Translations under genes and position numbers: made by a program
Origin: JAWSVE01 sp050789445
GTDB lineage: Bacteria > Pseudomonadota > Gammaproteobacteria > Pseudomonadales > Cellvibrionaceae
Assembly (NCBI GenBank): GCA_050789445.1
Contig: JAILXR010000001.1
Span: 1,736,001 to 1,800,000 of the forward strand
DNA: 64,000 bases
Direction: 5' to 3'
Notes under the pieces: model-generated
What the model was told of the DNA's origin: nothing
Database searches by the model: none
The model's input: only the letters and a program-made list of their open reading frames with translations
In this document: positions 15,801 through 23,535 of the stretch, piece after piece
Position numbering within the stretch: the first letter of the stretch is position 1
Layout of the letters: the number at the start of each line of letters is the position of its first letter

Positions 15801-17430
15801 AAACATGCCAGATCTTATTTTGATGGATGCACTAATGCCGGAGATGGGTGGCTTTGAAGCATGCGAAGAAATCATGGCGATTGATAGCGAATCATATCCA
15901 ACAGTTTTAATTATTACCGCCCTGCAAGACGAGGGTACGCTCGAAAAAGCATTTGCGGCAGGTGCAGCTGATTTTATTTTAAAACCCATTAACATGACGG
16001 TTTTAAGGCAGCGTGTTTCTAGAATGCTTCATGCAGGACATATCGATAGACACATTCATCAATTATCTTATTATGATAATTTAACGTCATTACCTAACCG
16101 AACTTATTTCTTAGAAAGAACAAAAACATTAATTGCTCACGCCGAACAAAATAATAATTACGTTGCTATCATTTTTCTTGATCTGGATCGCTTTAAAATT
16201 ATTAACGACACACAGGGTCACGATGCTGGAGATTTATTATTAAAAGCGTTTGCGAAAAGATTAGAGCATTGCGTACGCTCTGCTGATTTAGTTGCCAGAC
16301 TTGGCGACGATGAGTTCACCGTTGTTGTCAATAATATTGCCTCTAGAGAAGATGCTGCAATTGTGGCAAATAAAATCATTGATGCAATGAAACAACCTTT
16401 TGACGCCACTGAACAGCAAGTTCACATTACCAACAGTATCGGTATTGCTCTTTTTCCTGAAGCAGGCGATAGCATTAATGAACTCATGAAACATGCTGAC
16501 ACTGCAATGGTTCATGCAAAATCAAATGGAGGCAATTGTTATGAATTCTACGAAGAAGGAATGGAGTCTGAAATAACACAGCAAATTGAATTAGAAGCTG
16601 AGATTCGTACCGCGTTAGAAACAGATCAATTTGTACTTTATTATCAACCGCAAATTGATCTATCAACAGGAAAGCTAACGGGCATCGAAGCGCTCATTCG
16701 TTGGGAGCATCCAGAAAAAGGATTAATCCCCCCTTTCCATTTTATTCCGTTTGCAGAAAAAAATGGGCTTATTACCAATATTGGCGATTGGGTTTTACGC
16801 GAAGCTTGTAGGCAACAACGTGAGTGGCTCGATCGCGGTATGAGTCCCGTTCCGATCGCAGTCAATGTTTCAGGTGGCGAACTTTCTGATTCGGTATTAC
16901 TCGCAAAAGTTGAAACGGCACTTTCGAATTATGATATCCCACCGCATTTAATCAAATTAGAAATTACAGAAGATACTTTGGCAGGCAGTAACGATCAAAC
17001 AACTCAACATTTACATGATCTAAGAAACTTAGGCACTACTCTCGCAATCGATGACTTTGGAACAGGGTACTCCTCACTCAGCTACTTAAAAATGTTTCCC
17101 GTTGATACACTGAAGATTGATAGGAGCTTTGTAAAAGATTTACCTGGCGATGCCAACAGTGCCGCGATAGTGTCTGGCATTATTGCATTAGGTCATAGTT
17201 TGAAATTGTTAATTGTTGCGGAAGGTGTTGAAACAAAAGAACAGAAAGCATTTTTACAGCAGCAAAATTGTGACATCATGCAGGGCTACTATTCAAGTAA
17301 GCCCCTGCCTGTTAACCAATTAGAAAGCTGGATCATTAGTGAAAATGTTCACGCAGGCTATTTAACGTACTCTCCTAGCACGAATGCAACGACCGCTAAG
17401 GCATCTCATCGAACTCGGCGCCTTCCTTAA
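12883..17430 (+). CDS. hybrid histidine kinase / receiver / GGDEF-EAL signalling protein
   Basis: A 1515-residue inner-membrane protein. In order: membrane helix (18-40); periplasmic sensor region (about 41-182); second helix (183-203); HAMP (204-257); HisKA with His281 (VSHELRTPMNG); HATPase with intact N, G1 (DTGIGIA) and G2 (GGTGLGLA); a degenerate receiver (about 517-635) lacking the acidic pair; an intact receiver (about 657-775, Asp706); an HPt-like domain (about 812-915) with Gln860 where the phospho-His should be; a third receiver (932-1050, Asp982, Lys1034); GGDEF (about 1055-1222) with GDDEF at 1141-1145 and I-site RSAD (1132-1135); EAL (about 1235-1490) with EAL 1269-1271, DDFGTG and TLKIDRSF intact. 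A c-di-GMP phosphodiesterase output is likely. It follows the binding protein by 12 bases and overlaps secF tail-to-tail by 35. Confidence 0.92.
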   Translation: MLSLLRTTLSKLSFRRQLLIVFAFGILCLAIVSSLVISSITEKRLHSLLLEQGQTITDTFASQSTLALLYQSPDTAKEVSQPILAFPSVVGLSIITQKSDVLFQQGEKSHGDNIVGDITGITTHYETESAWYFSQPVYAGLDNSAEEDSPFATEEAEPELIGHVEIVLSKDVLAATSQSILKNNLITASIVASILLLILTTVTNKITQPIRDLSDIMKRAEKGEQNVRADLSGSEDIINMEKAFNTMMSVLESREQELKRARDTALASARVKGEFATTVSHELRTPMNGVMGMLELVQSMDLTEEQKEYINIARSSGEELLLLIDDILDFSKIESGKLKLLPSNFDPHDMVKGITELLSPQAQQKNIELSGDLDITVPNALMADSHRIRQVLINLVGNAIKFTPSGTVKIRMSLNKRDTDEKQYLHVAVEDTGIGIADDAKHLIFEAFSQADGSTTRQFGGTGLGLAISNQLVELMGGKIGVKSEVGKGSVFWFMLPISLSDETVTLNNIIPADLIGMRVLIVSRTPESCHALINKFTSWECYQRNTTTAEEAITLLQSALTQGRPFDFVIVDTPINDEGESKLLDALEKNETLVANKMIMLAHNKPKNQKKNVSSLPKTPSIELLENTLLKFIRQNKTNATVKNRKPFEFKTMSGKVLIVEDNQTNQIVAKSMVKKLGCECELAENGNAAITALEKEQFDIVLMDCNMPFMNGYTASQLIRGKQSRYQDIPIIALTANTGPMDVNRCFTSGMNDYLSKPLSIENLEPKLRNWLNKETKFLRPEEVRKLATGNSAEILTNDDDEPIQTLNVSVIEGLKNQISTSFRDVVDAYLNDTPSYIESLVIAVENEDIPQIRYYSQIIKGSSSNLGAMKLENYSRAIERLCSTDDFFNIKNLTADIQSEFKQVKKFITPHLESTFEPLEESNQNSFQPKILVVDDDKGSRMIMRSILNKDGYTINEACNGLEALNICKENMPDLILMDALMPEMGGFEACEEIMAIDSESYPTVLIITALQDEGTLEKAFAAGAADFILKPINMTVLRQRVSRMLHAGHIDRHIHQLSYYDNLTSLPNRTYFLERTKTLIAHAEQNNNYVAIIFLDLDRFKIINDTQGHDAGDLLLKAFAKRLEHCVRSADLVARLGDDEFTVVVNNIASREDAAIVANKIIDAMKQPFDATEQQVHITNSIGIALFPEAGDSINELMKHADTAMVHAKSNGGNCYEFYEEGMESEITQQIELEAEIRTALETDQFVLYYQPQIDLSTGKLTGIEALIRWEHPEKGLIPPFHFIPFAEKNGLITNIGDWVLREACRQQREWLDRGMSPVPIAVNVSGGELSDSVLLAKVETALSNYDIPPHLIKLEITEDTLAGSNDQTTQHLHDLRNLGTTLAIDDFGTGYSSLSYLKMFPVDTLKIDRSFVKDLPGDANSAAIVSGIIALGHSLKLLIVAEGVETKEQKAFLQQQNCDIMQGYYSSKPLPVNQLESWIISENVHAGYLTYSPSTNATTAKASHRTRRLP

Positions 17431-18595
17431 CTGGAATAATCAAATCTTCCTTAGAGATATGTAACGCGAGCATTATGTTTGCAGCAACATAAATTGAAGA
17501 ATAAGTACCGATTGATACACCAACTATCAATGCTTGTGAAAATCCGTGAATCACCTCTCCGCCAAATAAAAACAACGCAGCAAGCACCAATAAAGTTGTC
17601 AATGAAGTCACTAAAGTACGACCAAGTGTTTGGTTTAAAGACACATTAATAATTTCAGTTGGAGTACTTTGGCGAATCAAACGGAAATTTTCGCGAATTC
17701 GGTCAGACACAACAATTGTATCATTAAGCGAATAACCGATAACCGCTAACACTGCAGCAAATACTGTTAGGTTAAAGTCCCAACCAAACATTGCAAAGAA
17801 ACCCAGCGTGATAACAACATCGTGAATCAAAGCTGCCACAGCGCCTAACGAAAACTTATATTGAAATCGTAAAGCAACATAGACCATCACGATTGCCAAA
17901 GCGACAAGCATGCCGATCATTGCATTCTCAAACATTTCAGAGCCGACTTGAGAATCAACACTTTCACTATAATTTAATACTACTTCGCTGCCTGCTGATT
18001 TTGACAATGCTTTTAACATTGACTTGCTCATTGCATCGCTAAGGCTAGTGTTTGTTAAAAACGAAATATCTCCATTCTTTTGCTTTTCAACTCTCACTTC
18101 TCCATATAACTCAGCAGGAAATATAATGGAGGTGCTGCTAGAAACGGCTTCTGAACCGGCAACAGAAACTTTTGACTCATAATCGCCGCTACGTTTTCCG
18201 ACTTCAACAATCGTTGCCTCTGGATCAATAGACAATAATGATTGGCTAATTTTCTCAACTGCAACATCTTCTAAGGAACCATGAAAACGAATCATCACTT
18301 CTGTTTCAGTTCCAAAATAAACAACCGCCGCATCTTTAAAACCTTCGGCTGTTAATACCTCTCGCGCTTTATCTAAATCTGCACTTTGAGCAAATGTCAC
18401 CTCTACTTGGGTTCCACCTAAAAAATCGAGCCCAAGATTCAAACCTTTCGTCACAAGCGCGCCAATCGAAGCGATTAACAGAACAATCGAAAATACCGCC
18501 GCTATTTTTCTTCGACCCATGAAATCAAACCGAATATTGTTATTCGACACTTCGCTTAAATCTGCCGCTTCTATATTTTCTGTTTCGTTTGTCAT
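17396..18595 (-). CDS. secF: protein translocase subunit SecF
   Basis: About 399 residues, six membrane helices with a large periplasmic loop after the first. With SecD it uses the proton gradient to help pull exported proteins through SecYEG. Typical segments: FDFMGRRKIAAVFSIVLLI, GLNLGLDFLGGTQVEV, then ALIHDVVITLGFFAMFGWDFNLTVFAA and the conserved SLNDTIVVSDRIRENFR. I start at the ATG ending at 18595; a GTG four codons upstream is possible. The N-terminal leader of about 25 residues before FDFMGRR is longer than in E. coli. The last 35 bases overlap the 3' end of the convergent GGDEF-EAL gene. SecD lies 85 bases upstream on the same strand, further than usual. Confidence 0.93.
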   Translation of the reverse strand: MTNETENIEAADLSEVSNNNIRFDFMGRRKIAAVFSIVLLIASIGALVTKGLNLGLDFLGGTQVEVTFAQSADLDKAREVLTAEGFKDAAVVYFGTETEVMIRFHGSLEDVAVEKISQSLLSIDPEATIVEVGKRSGDYESKVSVAGSEAVSSSTSIIFPAELYGEVRVEKQKNGDISFLTNTSLSDAMSKSMLKALSKSAGSEVVLNYSESVDSQVGSEMFENAMIGMLVALAIVMVYVALRFQYKFSLGAVAALIHDVVITLGFFAMFGWDFNLTVFAAVLAVIGYSLNDTIVVSDRIRENFRLIRQSTPTEIINVSLNQTLGRTLVTSLTTLLVLAALFLFGGEVIHGFSQALIVGVSIGTYSSIYVAANIMLALHISKEDLIIPVKEGAEFDEMP

Positions 18596-18680
18596 TATTT
18601 TACTCACGTATGTTTAGCGCACTGCACTGAATCTAAGTTATTCAATCTATTCATTTAATCTACAATCACAACGTAGAAAA

Positions 18681-20534
18681 TCAAATCCATAATTTATTAA
18701 CTTTACGACCACCGTACATCAAATTAACGATCGCACGCGTAACAACAATCGCTGTAAATACTGAAGTTATGATCCCGATTGATAATGTGATTGCAAAACC
18801 TTTTACTGGGCCAGAACCTATACCCCATAAAATAAACGCCACAATTAAGGTTGTAATATTTGCATCAAGAATTGTCACGATAGCGCGATCGAAACCAGCA
18901 CTGATAGATTGCTGCGGCGAGGCGCCGGATTTCATTTCTTCACGTATACGCGAGAAAATAAGTACGTTCGCATCAACCGCCATACCCACGGTCAAAACGA
19001 TACCTGCAATACCCGGCAATGTAAGAGTCGCTCCAAAAATAGACATACAAGCGATTAATAAAACCAAGTTAACGGCAAGAGCAACATTCGCAGCGACACC
19101 AAACGCCCTGTAGTAAACGAGCATAAAAATAAGCACGAGAGAAAAACCCAACACAACAGATTTAACTCCGACATCAATATTTTCTTGACCAAGTGATGGG
19201 CCGATTGTTCTTTCACGAACAAAATACATGGGAGCTGCAAGCGCACCTGAACGCATCAATAAAGCAAGTTCAGAAGCAGCTTGGGGACTATCGAGACCTG
19301 TAATTCTAAATTGAACACCGAGGGCAGCTTGTACCGTTGCCAAATTAATCAATTTCTTTTCAGCAATTTGTTGGATGACTTCAACTTCTTCGCCAGCACT
19401 ATTTGTTTTTATACTTTTTTCTGTGCGGTATTCAATAAGTAACGTACCCATGCGACGACCGATATCGTTTCGCGTGGCGTAATTCATTTTTGTGCCGCCG
19501 GCACTATCGAGTGTTAAATTGACTTCAGGTGCACTTGTTTGCGGATCAAAACCTGACGTTGCATTTGCAACAGAATCACCTGTAATAATAATATCTTTTT
19601 CTAACCAAGGGCTTCCGTAGTTTGTCCCTTCAAATTGTTCTTTGGTTGAAACTAAAGCGTCAGGCTTCGCTTCCATTCTAAATTCTAAGTTGGCAGTTTT
19701 ACCGATAATGCGTTTTGCTTCTGCCGTGTCTTGTACACCCGGTAATTCAACAACAATACGATTACGACCTTGACGCTGAACAATCGGCTCAGAAACGCCC
19801 AATTCATTGACACGATTTCGTAATGTCGATAAGTTTTGACTAATTGCATAATCTTCAATTTCACGAATAGATTGTTCTGACATTGCCATTCGTAAAACAA
19901 ATGATTCACCTTCTTCAGAACTCTCGCGAGTGTAAGTAGGAAATTCTCGACGTAATACTGAATCAGCTTTCTCTCGAAATTCTTCAGTAGCAAATTTTGC
20001 TACAACAGTATTGTCACGATTCAAATTAACTGACTGATAACGAGCACGCTCTTTTCTTAATAAGCTTCTAACTTCTGTCGCCGTAGTTTCTTGTCTCTTT
20101 GCGACAGCGGCCTCAATATCCACTTCCATTAAAAAGTGAACACCACCTGCCAAATCCAAGCCTTTTTTCATAGGTTGGCCGCCCAAAGAAGCCAACCATT
20201 CTGGCGTCGTCGGAACCTGATTAAGTGCAACAACATAATTGTGATCTAATACATTTTCGATCGCTTGCTTTGCCGCTAACTGATGATCAGATTCTTTTAA
20301 TCGAACGATCGCAACACCGTTTTGAATTTCTTCACCGAATGACTCAATGTTTTCTTTTTTCAGTGCATCAACTGCTTGAGATAATATTCGCTCAGGAACA
20401 TCTTCCCCACCCGCCTGACTTGTGATCTGCACCGCAGGGTCTTGCGGATAGATGTTGGGAAGCGCATAAATAACGCCAAGCCCTATCACACATAAGATAA
20501 GAAAGTTTTTCCAAAGAGGGTTTCGATTTAACAT
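18681..20534 (-). CDS. secD: protein translocase subunit SecD
   Basis: About 617 residues. The N-terminal membrane helix (LWKNFLILCVIGLGVIYALPNIY) is followed by the large periplasmic P1 domain, with GLDLAGGVHFLMEV and FRVTGLDSPQAASELALLMRSGALAAP-like segments, then the membrane bundle with GIVLTVGMAVDANVLIFSRIREEM and IVAFILWGIGSGPVKGFA. The conserved Asp and Arg of the last helices, needed for proton-driven action, are present. The start at the ATG ending 20534 gives the family N-terminus MLNRNPLWKN and has GGA about 9 bases before; an ATG eight codons upstream is possible. Between secD and tgt there is no yajC gene, unlike the usual tgt-yajC-secD-secF order. Confidence 0.94.
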   Translation of the reverse strand: MLNRNPLWKNFLILCVIGLGVIYALPNIYPQDPAVQITSQAGGEDVPERILSQAVDALKKENIESFGEEIQNGVAIVRLKESDHQLAAKQAIENVLDHNYVVALNQVPTTPEWLASLGGQPMKKGLDLAGGVHFLMEVDIEAAVAKRQETTATEVRSLLRKERARYQSVNLNRDNTVVAKFATEEFREKADSVLRREFPTYTRESSEEGESFVLRMAMSEQSIREIEDYAISQNLSTLRNRVNELGVSEPIVQRQGRNRIVVELPGVQDTAEAKRIIGKTANLEFRMEAKPDALVSTKEQFEGTNYGSPWLEKDIIITGDSVANATSGFDPQTSAPEVNLTLDSAGGTKMNYATRNDIGRRMGTLLIEYRTEKSIKTNSAGEEVEVIQQIAEKKLINLATVQAALGVQFRITGLDSPQAASELALLMRSGALAAPMYFVRERTIGPSLGQENIDVGVKSVVLGFSLVLIFMLVYYRAFGVAANVALAVNLVLLIACMSIFGATLTLPGIAGIVLTVGMAVDANVLIFSRIREEMKSGASPQQSISAGFDRAIVTILDANITTLIVAFILWGIGSGPVKGFAITLSIGIITSVFTAIVVTRAIVNLMYGGRKVNKLWI

Positions 20535-20879
20535 ATCGTTTTTCCACAGCGTACGCATTACGTACTTTAATGAGTCTATAACTCACAAAGTCTATGATCT
20601 GATAACTTCATGAAATATTTTGGTTAATTCTTTTTATTGATTTTATTATCTAAAAACAGTTATCTGAAAACAAAAAAGCCGAATTATACGCACTCGGTCA
20701 GATATTGCATCTACACCCCATAGGCACAATCTTTCAGATATATATTGGTACAGACTTTACCCCGAATACTTTGACTTTAAGTTTGAGCCACTTTTGGAGA
20801 TTTCAACCCTAACTGCTCTTTTTATCATCAGTGTTTAGCTAAGGGCCTTCCACTAATTCTGCCTTACCCTGTATGTGAT
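20535..20879. other. 345-base gap between tgt and secD where yajC would be expected
   Basis: No frame of yajC size or character is present on either strand. An exact -10 hexamer TATAAT is read on the minus strand at 20683-20688, followed downstream by TCGGCTTTTTTG. Its -35 region is poor. So secD-secF seem to have their own promoter rather than being driven only from queA-tgt. Confidence 0.5.
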
Positions 20880-21989
20880 TTACCGTTTTTCTTGTCGGTC
20901 GTAGAATTCATTCACATAATTCTCTAGCTGACCTTTGCCAATCGCCTCTCTCAGTTCAGACATAACCGTTTGATAAAAATGAAGATTGTGGATGGTATTA
21001 AGCTGAGAGCCCAAAATTTCTCCACACTTATCAAGATGCTGAAGGTAACTGCGACTAAAGTTCTGACAGGTATAGCAATCACAACTTTCATCAAGAGGGC
21101 GAGTGTCATGGCGATGTTTCGCATTGCGAATCTTTACCACGCCTTCTTTCACGAAAAGATGTCCATTGCGTGCATTACGCGTCGGCATTACACAATCAAA
21201 CATATCAACACCACGACTGACGGCTTCTACAATATCTTCCGGCTTACCTACACCCATCAAGTAACGAGGTCGATCAACTGGTAATTTTGGAGCAGTGTGA
21301 CTCAAAATTCGCATCATATCTTCTTTCGGCTCACCCACGGACAACCCGCCAATGGCGTAACCATCAAAGCCAATATCCACTAATCCGGCAAGAGACTCTT
21401 CACGCAGCGACTCAAACATTCCACCTTGTACTATGCCGAAGAGAGCTGATGAATTTCCTTCGTGAGCTTTTTTACTACGTGCAGCCCAACGCAATGACAA
21501 TTCCATCGAGGTCCGAGCTTCTTTCTCTGTCGCGGGATGCGGAGTGCATTCATCAAACACCATGACAATATCCGCACCCAAATCACGCTGTACTTGTATG
21601 GACTTTTCTGGATCGAGAAAAACCGTACTGCCATCAACCGGTGATTTAAATGTCACACCTGCTTCTGTAATTTTACGGAGTTTGCCAAGACTAAATACTT
21701 GAAAACCGCCAGAGTCCGTTAAAATCGGGCCTTTCCACTGCATGAAATCATGTAAGTCACCATGCTCTCTAATGACTTCTGTTCCTGGTCTCAACATTAG
21801 ATGAAATGTATTACCCAAAATAATCTGAGCACCCGTCGCTTCAATATCTCGAGGCAACATGCCTTTTACAGAACCATAAGTACCCACAGGCATAAAAGCC
21901 GGCGTAGACACTTTTCCTCGTGGAAATTCCATCTCCCCTAAACGGGCATTTCCATCAGTGGCTTTAACGGTAAAAGAAAAATCACTCAC
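20880..21989 (-). CDS. tgt: queuine tRNA-ribosyltransferase (tRNA-guanine transglycosylase)
   Basis: A 369-residue TIM-barrel enzyme that swaps guanine-34 for preQ1 in tRNAs with GUN anticodons, the step before QueA in queuosine synthesis. Signatures: NTFHLMLRPG, ILTDSGGFQVFSL with the substrate-binding Asp, GIVQGG, GYAIGGLSVGE, VDMFDCVMPTRNARNGHLF with the catalytic Asp, and the zinc site CDCYTC (near 317-322) with a later His. Length is that of the family. The start codon is GTG, with AGGAAAA about 10 bases before. QueA lies 60 bases upstream on the same strand, so the two form an operon. Downstream, yajC is absent and secD follows after 345 bases. Confidence 0.96.
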   Translation of the reverse strand: MSDFSFTVKATDGNARLGEMEFPRGKVSTPAFMPVGTYGSVKGMLPRDIEATGAQIILGNTFHLMLRPGTEVIREHGDLHDFMQWKGPILTDSGGFQVFSLGKLRKITEAGVTFKSPVDGSTVFLDPEKSIQVQRDLGADIVMVFDECTPHPATEKEARTSMELSLRWAARSKKAHEGNSSALFGIVQGGMFESLREESLAGLVDIGFDGYAIGGLSVGEPKEDMMRILSHTAPKLPVDRPRYLMGVGKPEDIVEAVSRGVDMFDCVMPTRNARNGHLFVKEGVVKIRNAKHRHDTRPLDESCDCYTCQNFSRSYLQHLDKCGEILGSQLNTIHNLHFYQTVMSELREAIGKGQLENYVNEFYDRQEKR

Positions 21990-22049
21990 AATATTTTTTC
22001 CTAATTGAATCTTGAATCTTAAATATGAAATTTTAAATATGGCTCTAGA

Positions 22050-23111
22050 TTAAGAATCTCTATTTGTGACAGGCAAGCTAGGATGTTTATTTTTAGTAAT
22101 GAACATGGCATCACCATAACTAAAAAAGCGGTAACGCTCAGCAACCGCCTCTCGATAAGCAGCCATCGTTTCTTCGTAACCCGCAAACGCAGACACCAAC
22201 ATAATTAATGTCGATTCTGGCAAATGAAAATTGGTCACCAAAGCATCAACAGCTTTAAATTGATACGAAGGGAAGATAAAAATATTCGTCTCACCTTGTA
22301 ACGGCTGAATATCCCCCGACCCTGAAGCACTCTCAAGACAACGAACACTCGTGGTTCCTACTGCAATGACGCGCTTACCCGCTGCTTTTGTTTTCCGAAC
22401 TTTGTCACACACTTCTTGCGAGACCTCCATGATTTCGCTGTGCATTTTATGCTCTCGAACATCATCCACACGAACCGGCTGAAAGGTTCCAGCACCAACA
22501 TGTAACGTCACAAACGCCGTTTCAACGCCTTTTGCTGATAACTGTTCAAGCAGACTTTCATCGAAATGTAGACCTGCTGTTGGAGCAGCTACAGCCCCTT
22601 TCTTCTTGCCGTACACGGTTTGGTAACGCTCACTATCAACATTGTCAGCAGCGCGTTCTATATAGGGAGGAAGCGGTATTTTTCCGACTCGCTCTAGTAC
22701 ATCTAACACCGAATGGCCTTGTGGGAAACGAATTTTGAAGAACTGTTCTTGCCGCTCAATCACGGTCACTCTCGTATCATCTTCTAATACTAACTCGCTA
22801 TCGATTTTTGGGGCTTTACTCGCTCGAACCATCGCCACGACAGTTTGCTCATCAATCAAGCGCTCGACGAGAATCTCAATTTTTCCGCCGCTGGCTTTAT
22901 GGCCAAACACTCGTGCAGGGATAACGCGAGTATCGTTAAAAACCATCAGATCACCGGGTTCGACCCAATGTAATAAATCTGGGAAGCTGCCATGCTGCAA
23001 ACCACCCGTATCACCATCAAGATACAATAACCGGCTTCCTCGCCTTTCGGGCGCGGGCTGCTCAGCGATCAACTCTTTGGGCAGGTCGTAATGAAAATCA
23101 GTCAGTTTCAT
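22050..23111 (-). CDS. queA: S-adenosylmethionine:tRNA ribosyltransferase-isomerase QueA
   Basis: A 353-residue enzyme that transfers and isomerises the ribosyl group of S-adenosylmethionine onto preQ1-34 of tRNA to give epoxyqueuosine. Family segments: DFHYDLPKELIAEQPAPERRGSRLL at the N-terminus, VFNDTRVIPARVFG, PLPPYIERAADNVDSERYQTVY, AAPTAGLHFD, FVTLHVGAGTFQPVR, and the C-terminal LVTNFHLPESTLIMLVSAFAG. The start is the ATG ending at 23111, which gives the family N-terminus MKLTDFHYDLP; an open frame extends 63 bases further but is unlike the family. No clear Shine-Dalgarno sequence is seen. It is the first gene of queA-tgt and is divergent from the tRNA-Leu transcript. Confidence 0.95.
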   Translation of the reverse strand: MKLTDFHYDLPKELIAEQPAPERRGSRLLYLDGDTGGLQHGSFPDLLHWVEPGDLMVFNDTRVIPARVFGHKASGGKIEILVERLIDEQTVVAMVRASKAPKIDSELVLEDDTRVTVIERQEQFFKIRFPQGHSVLDVLERVGKIPLPPYIERAADNVDSERYQTVYGKKKGAVAAPTAGLHFDESLLEQLSAKGVETAFVTLHVGAGTFQPVRVDDVREHKMHSEIMEVSQEVCDKVRKTKAAGKRVIAVGTTSVRCLESASGSGDIQPLQGETNIFIFPSYQFKAVDALVTNFHLPESTLIMLVSAFAGYEETMAAYREAVAERYRFFSYGDAMFITKNKHPSLPVTNRDS

Positions 23112-23278
23112 AAGGATAAATAGTAATTCTGCAAGCCATAAAAAGGCGCACAGGGTAGCCGAAAACCCTTCCAAACACCACGAAATCGGCCTTGGGGTAA
23201 ATCAAAAAACGATTGAACCCCAAAAACTCATTATTCACTCTTAAAAATCAGGAATACAACGACTCATTCAATCGCTTG

Positions 23279-23306
23279 TTGACGGACTGTTAACCGCTGA
23301 TATAAT
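23279..23306 (+). promoter_or_regulatory. strong promoter of tRNA-Leu, with a palindrome across the -10
   Basis: TTGACG (23279-23284) and exact TATAAT (23301-23306) are 16 bases apart, followed by CAGCGCCC, a GC-rich discriminator expected for stable-RNA promoters. The -10 lies within a perfect 17-base palindrome with arms CGCTGAT (23295-23301) and ATCAGCG (23305-23311). Transcription would begin near 23313, leaving a leader of about 135 bases before the tRNA. Confidence 0.75.
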
Positions 23307-23320
23307 CAGCGCCCTCTTTT

Positions 23321-23370
23321 CTACTTGGCTTGCACTATAAGCCTTCAGCCAAACCACTTTGGCCAAGTAG
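23321..23370 (+). repeat. inverted repeat in the tRNA-Leu 5' leader
   Basis: Perfect 9-base arms CTACTTGGC (23321-23329) and GCCAAGTAG (23362-23370) flank a 32-base loop that itself holds a small hairpin, GGCTT/AAGCC. The structure would form in the precursor RNA upstream of the mature tRNA. It may direct processing, or be a remnant of a lost gene. Confidence 0.55.
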
Positions 23371-23448
23371 TTTTCTAGAATGAGATATTCAGAAAAACAT
23401 AGAAACTCTTATCGGTTTAAAGACAAATAAGAGAAAAGACAAGTTATT

Positions 23449-23535
23449 GCCAGTGTGGTGAAATTGGTAGACACAGGGGATTCAAAATCCCCCGCCCTTA
23501 AAAGCGTGCCGGTTCGAGTCCGGCCACTGGTACCA
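23449..23535 (+). tRNA. tRNA-Leu (anticodon CAA)
   Basis: 87 bases including encoded CCA. The acceptor stem is GCCAGTG paired with CACTGGT (first pair G-U). The anticodon stem GGGGA/TCCCC encloses a loop TTCAAAA, giving anticodon CAA for the UUG codon. A long class II variable arm follows, then the T arm GCCGG-TTCGAGT-CCGGC. Drawn by eye, all stems pair. Confidence 0.96.
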
